NCBI RefSeq assembly: GCF_030116705.1
Contig: NZ_JAOTIK010000001.1
Location: 6,910,501-6,974,500 of the forward strand
Origin: Streptomyces sp. ML-6
GTDB lineage: Bacteria > Actinomycetota > Actinomycetes > Streptomycetales > Streptomycetaceae
Reading direction: 5' to 3'
Length of the DNA stretch: 64,000 bases
How positions within the stretch are numbered: the first letter of the stretch is position 1; every line of letters starts with the position of its first letter. The notes under the pieces are model-generated. The model worked only from the letters and a program-made list of their open reading frames with translations. It had not been told where the DNA came from and made no database searches. The translations under genes were made by a program, and so were the position numbers. This document shows positions 7,600 to 15,578 of this stretch, piece by piece.

Positions 7600-8442
7600 T
7601 CAGGCGCCCGGCGGCACCCTGGACGGGCGGCCGCCGCCACGGGTGAGGGAGTACCCGAAGACCGCCGCGAGCGCCCCGAGGACGCCGCCGCCCACCGTCC
7701 ACAGCCAGCGGTCGGTCCACCAGCCGGAGGACCAGCCGTCCTCGGGCCCGCTGCCGGACGACGCCTCGTCCGACGCGCCGTCGTCCCCGGCGGCCGAGTC
7801 GTCGGAGGCCTGCGCGACGGAGGACACGCCGGGCACCAGGGGCTCGGCGAGGGTGCCGTCCACGTCACCGGCGCCGCCCTTGTCGACCGAGGTGACCTCG
7901 ACCTCGGTCCGTACCGGCAGGCCCAGGTCGGACGGGGGCAGCCCGACGACCGTGAGACGTACGTAGTAGCTGCCCGGCAGCGGGTCGTCGGACCACGGCT
8001 CGGCCCAGGCCCGGACGGTCCGCAGGACGCAGGCCAGTTCGACCGTCGACGCGTCGGCCGCCGCCTTTCCGGTCTGGCGGCCGTACATGCACGCCTGACG
8101 GCGCCGCAGTCCGTCGTACACGTCGACCTGCCACGTCGAGGCACCGTGTCGGGTGGCGCTCTCGGGCAGGGTGATCTTCGCCTTGACGGTGGCCCGCTGG
8201 CCGGCGTCGGCGGGGAAGACCCAGTACAGGTAGTCACCCGTGGACGCCTCGGCGGTGGCGGTCCGGCCCTGCTGGATCGCCGTCGCCGTACGGAAGGTGG
8301 TGCCCGCCTCGGTGGGGCCGGCCTCCTCGTCGGAAGCGCTCGGGCTCGCCGACGGGTCGTCGGCCAGCGCGGCGCCCGCCGGGGTCAGCAGGGCGAGCCC
8401 GGTCAGCAGCGCGGCCGTGAACGCACGTGTCGTCCGCTTCAT
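7600..8442 (-). CDS. Secreted, C-terminally anchored partner of a VWA protein
   Basis: The ATG (8440-8442) shares a base with the stop of the upstream VWA gene (TGATG), so the two are translationally coupled. The 280-residue product has a signal peptide (MKRTTRAFTAALLTGLALLT), then a Ser/Pro/Glu-rich stretch. A beta-rich ectodomain contains two Cys, in RRQACMYG and VELACVLRTV. A low-complexity Asp/Ser stalk leads to one C-terminal membrane helix (WTVGGGVLGALAAVFGYSL) with a short basic tail. I do not recognise a named domain. With its neighbour it probably forms a cell-surface complex. Confidence 0.85.
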   Translation of the reverse strand: MKRTTRAFTAALLTGLALLTPAGAALADDPSASPSASDEEAGPTEAGTTFRTATAIQQGRTATAEASTGDYLYWVFPADAGQRATVKAKITLPESATRHGASTWQVDVYDGLRRRQACMYGRQTGKAAADASTVELACVLRTVRAWAEPWSDDPLPGSYYVRLTVVGLPPSDLGLPVRTEVEVTSVDKGGAGDVDGTLAEPLVPGVSSVAQASDDSAAGDDGASDEASSGSGPEDGWSSGWWTDRWLWTVGGGVLGALAAVFGYSLTRGGGRPSRVPPGA

Positions 8443-9719
8443 CAGTTGGTCCTCCAGACGGCGATGCGCCAGCGCGAGATCCAGCCGAACACCAGGCCCA
8501 CGGCCAGTCCGGTGAGGACCAGCACGCCCAGCAGCCACCAGCCGCGGCCGAGGCCGAAGGCGGCCACGTCGGACGCCTCGTCCGGGGCGTCCACCAGGTC
8601 CACGGTCAGCTCGAGCGGCATGCCCGGCGAGGTCTTCACCGAGGCCGGTGCCGAGAAGGAGTTGCCGACCTGGAGGCACACGGTCTCGGCGGCCGGCTTG
8701 TCGTCGCTGTCCGTTTCGGCCGAACCGGCCTTCGGATAGCGCAGACCGGAGGAGATCGCGTCGGTGCGGCCGGTGCCCGACTCCGAACCCCGCACGATCT
8801 CCCGGCCGTGCACGGTCAGCGCCCGCAGCAGCACGCCGTAGTCGTTGTTCACGGCCCGGTCGGCGAACACGCTGACCGAGGTGCGCAGTTCCTGGCCGGG
8901 CAGCACGTCCACCCGGTACCAGCGGTGCCGGCCGAACTCCTGGCGGTCGGTGTACAGACCGGGCTTGAGCTGCGGCGCGGTGGCACACCGGTCGGTGCCC
9001 TCGGTCGCCACCGGGGTGACGACGGGCTCGGCGGCCCGGTCCACCAACTGCTTGACACGGCCGGAGAGTTCGTCGGTGTGCTGGACGGCGGTGTAGGTGC
9101 CGCCGGTGGCCTCGGCGATGCAGGTCAGCTGCTCGCGGATCTTCGCGTTCGGGACCAGGCCCAGGGTGTCGATGACGAGGTGGATGCCGCGGGCCGCGAT
9201 GTCCCGGGCGACCTCGCACGGGTCGAGCGGGCCGCAGGTGTCCTCGCCGTCGCTGATCAGAACGATCCGGCGGGTGGAGTCGCCGCCCTCCAGGTCGTCG
9301 GCGGCGCCCAGCAGGGCCGGACCGATCGGGGTCCAGCCGGTGGGGGCGAGGGTGGCGACGGCCGTCTTCGCCTCGGTGCGGTCGAGCGGCCCGACCGGGT
9401 AGAGCTGCCTGGTGTCCTTGCAGCCCACCTTCCGGTCGTCGCCCGGGTAGTCGGCGCCGAGCGTCCGGATGCCGAGCTGCACCTGCTCGGGAACCGCGTC
9501 CAGGACCTCGTTGAACGCCTGCTTCGCCGCGGCCATCCGGGACTGGCCGTCGATGTCACGGGTCCTCATGGAACCGCTGACGTCGAGCACCAGCTCGACC
9601 TTGGGGGAGGCTTTGGCGGGGGCTTCGTCGGCAGCGGCGGGAATCGCCGAACCGAGCCCGGCGGTCAGGGTCGCGAGCAGGATGCCCACCCCGGCCGTCA
9701 GCCTTTTTCTTATGATCAT
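8442..9719 (-). CDS. Membrane-anchored von Willebrand factor A domain protein
   Basis: This 425-residue protein has a signal peptide ending near IPAAA-DEA. A VWA domain carries the metal-ion-dependent adhesion motif DVSGS (Asp46, Ser48, Ser50), TGWTPIGPAL and SDGEDTCGP. A second beta-rich domain follows (about 230-370), then a C-terminal membrane helix (WWLLGVLVLTGLAVGLVFG) with an Arg-rich tail. An AGGA site lies about 8 bases before the ATG. The domain faces outside the cell, unlike the cytosolic VWA protein at 25815. Ligand unknown. Confidence 0.9.
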   Translation of the reverse strand: MIIRKRLTAGVGILLATLTAGLGSAIPAAADEAPAKASPKVELVLDVSGSMRTRDIDGQSRMAAAKQAFNEVLDAVPEQVQLGIRTLGADYPGDDRKVGCKDTRQLYPVGPLDRTEAKTAVATLAPTGWTPIGPALLGAADDLEGGDSTRRIVLISDGEDTCGPLDPCEVARDIAARGIHLVIDTLGLVPNAKIREQLTCIAEATGGTYTAVQHTDELSGRVKQLVDRAAEPVVTPVATEGTDRCATAPQLKPGLYTDRQEFGRHRWYRVDVLPGQELRTSVSVFADRAVNNDYGVLLRALTVHGREIVRGSESGTGRTDAISSGLRYPKAGSAETDSDDKPAAETVCLQVGNSFSAPASVKTSPGMPLELTVDLVDAPDEASDVAAFGLGRGWWLLGVLVLTGLAVGLVFGWISRWRIAVWRTN

Positions 9720-9899
9720 CGCCGGATCCTAGTGAAGACCGCTTCGCTTCCCCAAACCGGTCCACGGGCTACGGGGGGAGCACCGACGGGTACCGGCCGG
9801 ACCGGCGTGACAGCAGGTCAGCACTGCCCGCGGGGCGTACGACGCGGCGCGCGCGAGGGCGCACGGGCACCCGGAGGCGGGACGCGCGGGGCGTGCGGG

Positions 9900-10190
9900 G
9901 ACCCTGGGAGACGACGGGTCGGCGGCCGCCCGGCAGAGGGCCCGCGGCCCGTTCCGGCACCGAGCCGATCCGGTCCCGGGCGGCCGAGTCCCGTGGCGCG
10001 GAGGGCAGTCGGACGTCCTTGCCGGTGCCCCAGCCGGTGGCGATCGTGACCGGATCCGCACCGTCGCCGCCGCGGCCGGTGCGGCGGTCTCCGTCGCCAG
10101 GCACGATCACCGGCCGTCCGGACAGCCGCCGCACCGTCTCCACCCAGGCGCGCCCCCGAGCCCCGCCGCCGGTCGGGCGCAGCGGCCGGG
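9900..10190 (-). pseudogene. C-terminal relic of a xylulokinase/FGGY carbohydrate kinase gene
   Basis: Read on the minus strand, the stretch gives GGGARGRAWVETVRRLSGRP followed by VIVPGDGD, which resembles the GGGARS-x-W-...-GRPV-x-VP segment near the end of FGGY-family kinases. Further on, ADPVTIATGWGTG and RDSAARDRIGSV resemble the family C terminus. Between them the conserved VALGAAxQAA helix is lost or out of frame: an adjacent frame reads ETAAPAAAA. The ATP-binding N-terminal four fifths is absent. I read this as a decayed fragment, not an expressed gene. Confidence 0.55.
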
Positions 10191-10221
10191 CGCCTCCCCC
10201 GGGCCGTGTCGCATGCGCGAG

Positions 10222-10260
10222 CGGCCCGTCCGCAGGGGAGGAACCCCCACGGACGGGCCG
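10222..10260 (-). terminator. Bipartite hairpin downstream of the DUF305 operon
   Basis: CGGCCCGTCCG (10222-10232) pairs exactly with 10250-10260. The loop itself contains GGGG and CCCC that can pair. It lies about 115 bases after the DUF305 stop on the minus strand. It is a probable terminator without a U-tract. Confidence 0.65.
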
Positions 10261-10278
10261 CCGACGGAAGCCGGTTCC

Positions 10279-10378
10279 GGGCCCGTGCACCGATACCGGG
10301 TCAGGGCCCGTGCACCGGTACCGGATATGGGTCCGTGCACCGATATGGGTTCCGGGCCCGTGCACCGGTACCGGGTCA
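10279..10378. repeat. Four tandem copies of a 25-bp unit ending in the DUF305 stop codon
   Basis: Units start at 10279, 10304, 10329 and 10354, each beginning GGGCCCGTGCACCG (GGGTCC in the third). They contain the self-complementary GTGCAC and, in two copies, GGTACC. The final TCA of the last unit is the complement of the DUF305 stop codon, so the array abuts the coding region exactly. Confidence 0.9.
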
Positions 10379-11026
10379 GGGCTTCGTGCCGCGCTTCTCG
10401 AGCATGTCCGCCATGAGCTCGATCTCCGACTGCTGGCCCCGGACCATGCCCGCCGCCAGGTTCCTGATCAGTTCGGTGTCCGCCGAGGTGGCCGCGGCCT
10501 GAGCCATCTCCGCGCCCGCCCGGTGGTGCACGGTCATCAGCTTCAGGAACAGCACCTCCGCCTTCTTCCCCTTCGCCGCCCGCAGCGCGTCCAGCTCGCT
10601 GTCGGTCGCCATGCCGGGCATCAGCGAACCGTCGCCCCGGGGGGTGAAGGAGTGTCCCATCCAGGCCATCGGCTCGGCCCCGGACGACTTCGCCCGGCCC
10701 CAGCTCTCCAGCCAGCCGAGCATCATGCCGCGCTGATTGGCCTGGGTGTTGATGATGTCGTACGCGAGCAGGCGCACCGCCTCGTCGGAGGTGCGGTCCC
10801 GGACGATGAACGACATCTCGACCGCCTGCTGGTGGTGGACCGACATGTCGCGGGCGAAGCCCACGTCGACCGAGGAGTCCGGGGGAGCGGCCGTGGCGGG
10901 GCCGGAGCCCGCGGACGCGGACGCGGACGGCCGTACGAGCATCAGCGCGATCAGGCCCAGTGCGAGCAGCAGCACCGTGCCGCCCGCCAGCACCATCGGG
11001 CGCGAGGAGCGGACGGCGGGCGTCAT
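10376..11026 (-). CDS. DUF305 family membrane-anchored protein
   Basis: This 216-residue protein has an N-terminal membrane anchor (MVLAGGTVLLLALGLIALML) and a four-helix DUF305 domain with the paired signatures MSVHHQQAVEMS and MTVHHRAGAEMA, rich in His and Met. DUF305 belongs to the ferritin-like superfamily and is often linked to copper or other metal handling, though its biochemistry is not settled. Its start overlaps the stop of the DUF3105 gene (ATGA), so the two proteins are probably made in equal amounts and work together outside the membrane. Confidence 0.92.
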   Translation of the reverse strand: MTPAVRSSRPMVLAGGTVLLLALGLIALMLVRPSASASAGSGPATAAPPDSSVDVGFARDMSVHHQQAVEMSFIVRDRTSDEAVRLLAYDIINTQANQRGMMLGWLESWGRAKSSGAEPMAWMGHSFTPRGDGSLMPGMATDSELDALRAAKGKKAEVLFLKLMTVHHRAGAEMAQAAATSADTELIRNLAAGMVRGQQSEIELMADMLEKRGTKP

Positions 11027-11670
11027 CCGGCGATCCCGCCGCTGCAGGCAGCGCCCGGCTCCGGTGTCTGCGGGCCCTGCACGTACTTGGTGAAGAACTG
11101 CTCGACCCGCGCGTCGGTGGCGCTGGTCACCGTCACCTGCTTGCCCCAGGCGCTGAGCATGATCGGCGCGGCCTGGTCCTCGACCGGGCTCATCAGCGAG
11201 TAGGGCGTCGTCTTGACCCGCGTGCTGAGCTTCTCGACGTCGGCGGGCTTCGCCTTGTCCGTGTACGTCACCCAGACCGCACCGTGCTCCAGGGAGTGCA
11301 CGGCGTTCTCCTTCGGTATCGCCTTGGTGTAGACATCGGCGTTGCAGTTCATCCAGACCGGGTGGTGGTCGCCGCCGACCGGCGGGTTCATCGGGTAGGA
11401 GACCTGCTTGTCGACGTGGTTCTGGGAGAGCTTGTCCCAGGTCCGCTCGCCCTTCACGGGCGAGGACTTGGCCTCGGCCTCGGCCTTCTCCTGGTCGTCG
11501 GCCGCGGACATCAGATATCCGCCGCCCGCGACGAGCGCGGCCACCACGGCGACGGACGCGGTGATGGTGATGATGCGGCTGCGCCGCTCACGGGCCCGTT
11601 CCTTGCGGCGGGCCTCCTCCAGCTTGGCGCGGCGCGCGGCGGAGGCGTTCTGGTTCTTGGCGGAAGCCAT
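11023..11670 (-). CDS. DUF3105 family membrane protein
   Basis: The ATG at 11670 has AAGGA 6 bases upstream. The 215-residue product begins with a highly charged Ala/Arg/Lys helix (about 1-32), then one membrane segment (ITITASVAVVAALVAGGGYLM), then the DUF3105 domain. That domain has YPMNPPVGGDHHPVWMNC and ENAVHSLEHGAVWVTY, with conserved His and Cys suited to metal binding. DUF3105 and DUF305 genes are frequent neighbours in actinobacteria. Reaction unknown. Confidence 0.92.
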   Translation of the reverse strand: MASAKNQNASAARRAKLEEARRKERARERRSRIITITASVAVVAALVAGGGYLMSAADDQEKAEAEAKSSPVKGERTWDKLSQNHVDKQVSYPMNPPVGGDHHPVWMNCNADVYTKAIPKENAVHSLEHGAVWVTYTDKAKPADVEKLSTRVKTTPYSLMSPVEDQAAPIMLSAWGKQVTVTSATDARVEQFFTKYVQGPQTPEPGAACSGGIAG

Positions 11671-11758
11671 GGGGGTCCTTCGGTTCGACAAGACGGGTGG
11701 GATCGGGGCATGGGGGAGCCCGCTTTCCGGTTCTTCTCCGGAAAACGGGGGCCTGCCT

Positions 11759-12184
11759 CTAGACCCGTTGAACCTGCAGACGGAGATGGTCGACCGCGCG
11801 CACGGCGTCGTTGGAGGGGCCGCGGATCGTGGCGGCTCCGGTGAGCGGGGCGGCGGGGGCGGCGACGGTGGCACCGGGAAGGGCCGCGGGCGCGCTCTGG
11901 CCGGGCAGCACGACGGGCGTCGCGTGCTCGACCGTGCCGTGGCAGGAACTGCCCATGCCCCGGTCCGCGGAGGTGTCGGCCACCACGGACGGCGCGGGCG
12001 CGGCGTGCGCCGGAGTGAGGGCCCGGGCGGCGACGGAGGTGCTGTGGGCGCCGGAACCGTGCGAGGACGGAGCCGGGGTCGCACAGCACGTGACCATGGC
12101 GAACAGCACGAAGAGCCAGCCGAGGGCGACCGGGGCGCCGATGCCCCGCCTTCCCCGGGGCCGCTGCCCGCCAGGTTCGTTCAT
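11759..12184 (-). CDS. Small predicted membrane/exported protein
   Basis: The 141-residue product has one hydrophobic segment (PVALGWLFVLFAMVTCCATPA, about 18-38) after an Arg/Pro/Gly-rich start. The segment ends in Cys-Cys and could be a membrane anchor or lipoprotein-like signal. The rest is Ala/Pro/Ser/His-rich, with one Cys in GSSCHGTVEHATPVV and a basic end HLRLQVQRV. I do not recognise a family. It lies 88 bases upstream of the DUF3105 gene on the same strand and probably belongs to that operon; the His residues would suit metal binding. Confidence 0.65.
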   Translation of the reverse strand: MNEPGGQRPRGRRGIGAPVALGWLFVLFAMVTCCATPAPSSHGSGAHSTSVAARALTPAHAAPAPSVVADTSADRGMGSSCHGTVEHATPVVLPGQSAPAALPGATVAAPAAPLTGAATIRGPSNDAVRAVDHLRLQVQRV

Positions 12185-12250
12185 TCCGTCATCGTACGTG
12201 GTGTGTGAAATTTCAATGAGGGGTGGATGCCCTACGGGTCGACATGGGGG

Positions 12251-12270
12251 CCATTCGGTATGCCGAATGG
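12251..12270. promoter_or_regulatory. Perfect 8-bp inverted repeat, operator candidate
   Basis: CCATTCGG-TATG-CCGAATGG is an exact dyad, 67-86 bases before the start of the gene at 12184 and 80 bases after the stop of the lyase gene. Both flanking genes are on the minus strand. It could control the DUF3105/DUF305 operon or end the lyase transcript. Its AT-containing arms favour a protein-binding site. Confidence 0.55.
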
Positions 12271-12349
12271 GGTGCGAGGGGCCGGGCCGTCGCCCGCGGG
12301 GGCGAACCGGTCCGCCCCGGGTGGGCGCGAGGGCGTTTCGGGGGAGCGA

Positions 12350-13711
12350 TCAGCCGCGGTCCAGCGCACGGTCGGTGAGCGCGCCCGCGCAGCCGATGTA
12401 CCGGGCGGGCTCGGTCAGTTCTGCCAGGTCGATCCCCGCCAGTTCGGGCTCCTCGTCGAGGACGTCGGCGAGGACGTCGGACAGGTCCGTGGTCTCCGCG
12501 CGGGCCCGCACGGCGGCGCTCGCCAGCACCGCGGCGGCGCGCCTGCGGCCGATCCGTTCCGCGAACGCGGCGGTCAGCCGCTCCGAGACGATCAGCCCAT
12601 CGGTGAGCTGGAGGTTCTCCCGCATGGCGTAGGGGACGACGCGCAGTCCCCCGGTCAGTTCGGCGGCATCCCGCGCGGCGCCGCCGACCAGCCGCAGCAG
12701 TTCGCGCAGCGGCTCCCACTCGGCGTGCCAGGCCCCGGCCGGCCGCTCGTCCTCGGCCGTGAGCGAGCCGTACAGCGTCGCCGCCAGGCCGGGGGCGCGG
12801 CGGGCCGCCGCCGCGATCAGCGTGGCGCGCACCGGATCGGCCCGGTGCGCCAGGACGGCCGGGCCGTCGCCCTGCGCCTCGGCGATCTCGCCGATCTCGG
12901 TACGGGACAGGGTGAGCACATCGGCCGCCGTCTTGCCGAGCGCGCCCGCCGTGAAGGCCAGCGCCCCCGCCAGGTCGGCGATCGGGGTGCGCAGGGTGTG
13001 CCAGGGCAGCAGGGGTTCGGCCAGGCCGAGTTCGTTCGCGAACATCTGGAGCAGCGGCAGCCCCGGATCGATCCCGTCGGTGTCGGCGTCGGGCGCGTAG
13101 GCCCCGAACGACGCCAGCGTCCCCGCCGCACCGCCCAGCTGGACGGGCAGCGACTCCCGTACGGCCGAGAGCCGGTCCCGGGCGTCGAGGATCAGCGCGC
13201 GCCACCCGGCCGCCTTCAGTCCGAAGGTGGTCGGCGCGACGTGCTGGGTGAGCGCGCGGCCGGCCATCGGGGTGTTGCGGTGCGCGGTGGCGATCCGGGC
13301 CATCGCTTCCGCGGTCCGCGCCAGGTCGTCGAGCACCGGTGCCAGGGTGCGCGCGGCGACCAGCATGGCGGCCGTGTCGAGGATGTCCTGACCGCTCGCG
13401 CCCCGGTGCACGTACGGCCGGAAGTTCTCCGTCACCCTGGTCGCCAGGTCCAGGGCCAGGGGGACGACCGGGTCGCCGCCCGCACGGGCGCGCAGTGCGA
13501 GGTCCCGCACGTCGAACCGGCTCATGTCGGCCGCCGCCGCGGTCACCGCCTGTCCCGCGCCGGCCGGGGCCAGCCCGCAGTCGGACTGGGCGCGGGTGAG
13601 CGCGGCCTCGGCGTCGAGCATCGCCCGCAGGAAGGCGCTGTCGCCGGTGGCCGTCTCGGCGGGGGAGCCGGCCCGCCCGGGGGCGAGCAGTCCGGCGTCG
13701 CTCTCGTACAT
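12350..13711 (-). CDS. Fumarase/aspartase-superfamily lyase, PcaB-like
   Basis: This 453-residue protein has the all-helical layout of 3-carboxy-cis,cis-muconate cycloisomerase: an early FRPYVHRGASGQDILDTA block, TPMAGRALTQHVAPTTFGLKAAGW, and the long central helices. The superfamily loop that normally reads GGSS-x-MPHKRNPV is degenerate here. At residues 281-299 it reads GDGPAVLAHRADPV, so the catalytic Ser pair is replaced by Pro-Ala. It may be an altered or inactive enzyme. It is divergent from the FUSC/MarR genes across a nested palindrome, a layout that suggests aromatic-acid metabolism or sensing. Confidence 0.85.
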   Translation of the reverse strand: MYESDAGLLAPGRAGSPAETATGDSAFLRAMLDAEAALTRAQSDCGLAPAGAGQAVTAAAADMSRFDVRDLALRARAGGDPVVPLALDLATRVTENFRPYVHRGASGQDILDTAAMLVAARTLAPVLDDLARTAEAMARIATAHRNTPMAGRALTQHVAPTTFGLKAAGWRALILDARDRLSAVRESLPVQLGGAAGTLASFGAYAPDADTDGIDPGLPLLQMFANELGLAEPLLPWHTLRTPIADLAGALAFTAGALGKTAADVLTLSRTEIGEIAEAQGDGPAVLAHRADPVRATLIAAAARRAPGLAATLYGSLTAEDERPAGAWHAEWEPLRELLRLVGGAARDAAELTGGLRVVPYAMRENLQLTDGLIVSERLTAAFAERIGRRRAAAVLASAAVRARAETTDLSDVLADVLDEEPELAGIDLAELTEPARYIGCAGALTDRALDRG

Positions 13712-13834
13712 CGGCTGGACTCCAGAGGGCCTGCATCGGCGCGCGCCGCGGGCGGATGCGGGGCCGGGTGGGGAGCGGGTGCGTGGGTGCTGCGATCAGT
13801 GTGGCCCGGGGGCCGCCGGCCGGCGACCCGGAGA

Positions 13835-13870
13835 AAATACTTTACGGGTGTAACACCTGCTAAAGTATTT
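13835..13870. promoter_or_regulatory. Nested inverted repeat between the lyase and FUSC-MarR genes
   Basis: AAATACTTTA (13835-13844) and TAAAGTATTT (13861-13870) are exact complements. Between them GGTGT-A-ACACC (13847-13857) forms a second dyad. The site ends three bases before the GTG start at 13873, so occupancy would block expression. It is AT-rich in a 70 percent GC region, typical of a MarR operator. The MarR gene is the second gene of the same operon. Confidence 0.75.
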
Positions 13871-13872
13871 GA

Positions 13873-15578
13873 GTGAGCGATACAACCACCTGGTCCCGGC
13901 AGCCCTCCGTCCGCAGGCTCCCGCTGGCGGCCCCGCTGCGTCTCGCCCGGCCCTCGGACATGTGGTTCAAACCGGCGCTGAGCGTGGTCGTCGCCACCGC
14001 CGTACCGGACCTGGTGCTGCTCGCCCTCGACCGGCTCGACCTCGTGATGTACACGATGGCCGGTTCGCTCTGCGCCCTGTACGGCCACAATCTGCCCTAC
14101 GCGCGTCGGGCCCGCGCCGTCGCCGGAGTCGTCGTCTCCATGGTCATCGGCATGGCGGTATCGCTGGTCGCGGCCTCCCTCACCGGGTCGGCCACCGTGC
14201 TGATCGCGGTGGGGGCCGTCCTCGCGGCCGGGCAGAAGACGCTCTGCGACGCCACCCGCATCGGCCCGCCCGGACCGGTGATCTTCACGTTCGTCACCTC
14301 GGCCGCGCTCTTCGCCCCGCAACGGCTCGGCCAGGTGCCGGGCCACCTCGCGCTGACCCTGGCCGCCGGGGCGATCGCCTGGCTGGTCGCGGTCGGCCCC
14401 GCGCTCCTGCGCCGGGAGGGCCCCGAGCGCCGGGCGACGGCCCGCGCCCTCGACGCGGCCGCCGCCCACCTGGCCGACCCCGGCCCCGCACCCGGCACGC
14501 GGCGGCCGCCGCCGTGCACGCGGCCCGGCAGTCCCTGCTCGCCGCCGGACGCCCCACCCCCACGCGCCGGGCGCTCGAACGCCTCGTCGTCCACGCCGAG
14601 ACGGCGACCCTCGGAGTGCCCCTCGACACCTCCCCCGGCGCCTCCCCGGCCGTGCCCGTCCTCGCGCCGGACCCCGACCGGCTCCGGGCCTGGGCGCGAC
14701 GGACCCGCGCCCGCGGCCCCGTCCCGGGCACCTCGGACGAATCGTTCGGCATCGCCTCCGAGCGGGCCGCCCGGCGCGGCACGAGCCGACGCGAGGCCCG
14801 CCGCACGCTGCTGCGCGGCCTCGCCCCCGGCTCCCCGCTGCTGCCCATCGGCGTCCGCACGCTCGTCGGCTGCGCCCTGGCCGGATACGTCTCCCAGGCG
14901 GCCGGAGTCGGCCGTCCCTACTGGGCCATCGTGACCGCCGCCTCCCTCTACCAGGCCAATGTGACGCTGTCCTGGAACCGGGCCCTGCAGCGCACCCTGG
15001 GCAATCTCATCGGCGTCCTCGTCTTCGCCGCCGTCCTCCCCGTCAGCCGCACCGGCCCCCTGGCCCTCATCGGCTGCTGCCTGTTCTTCGGCTTCGCGGC
15101 CGAGGCCCTGATCACCCGCAACTACTGGCTCGGCTCCGTGGCCGTCACCCCGATGGCGCTGCTGGTCCTGGAATTCGGCGGCACCCACCCGGCCGGCGAA
15201 CTCATCGGCGACCGGGTCCTGGACACCGTCATCGGGGCCGGCACGGGCCTGCTCGCCGCCGTCCTGGTGACCAACCGCCGGGCCGCCGGACGCTTGGAGA
15301 AGGCCCTGGCCGCCACCGAACTCGCCCGCGCCCGGGCCGTGAGCACGCTGGCCGCGCCGCAGACCGACCCCGCCGCCCTGGACGCCGCCCGCCGCGGGCT
15401 GGCCGGGGCGCTCGTCGAACTGCGCGACGCCGAGGACACCGCCGCGGGCGAATGGTGGCAGCGCACCCTGCCCCGGGAGCAGGTCCTCGCGGCCGAACGG
15501 GCCGGACACCGTACGCTCGCCGCTACAGCAATACGGCAGGGGCTGCTCGCCCCCGCCCCGGAGAACGGAGCGGTGTGA
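13873..15578 (+). pseudogene. FUSC family aromatic-acid exporter, frameshifted
   Basis: Translation from the GTG at 13873 gives the N-terminal half: MSDTTTW, then about five membrane segments such as SVVVATAVPDLVLLAL and AVAGVVVSMVIGMAVSLVA. It is in frame to about base 14490. The C-terminal half (AAAAAVHAARQSLLAAG, then GVRTLVGCALAGYVSQAAG, RPYWAIVTAASLYQAN and more helices) continues in the -1 frame to the stop at 15578. A single missing base near 14490-14500, in CACGCGGCGGCCGCC, explains this. Both halves are conserved, so it is either a sequencing error or a very recent mutation. FUSC proteins export aromatic acids or fusaric-acid-like compounds. Confidence 0.85.

Larger units (their letters stand above)
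9720..10375. other. Gene-poor region: kinase relic, hairpin and tandem repeat
   Basis: No intact gene is visible in these 656 bases. From left to right they hold the upstream region of the VWA operon, the FGGY-kinase relic (about 9900-10190, minus), a bipartite hairpin (10222-10260) and four copies of a 25-bp tandem repeat (10279-10378) that runs into the DUF305 stop codon. Confidence 0.6.

Noticed and set aside
9769..10365. 198-codon minus-strand frame as an intact gene
   Set aside because: Only its middle resembles a kinase C terminus; it lacks the catalytic domain and runs through the tandem repeats, so it is listed as a relic.
14499..14520. Programmed -1 frameshift in the FUSC gene
   Set aside because: There is no slippery heptamer and no convincing downstream structure at the switch; a lost base is simpler.
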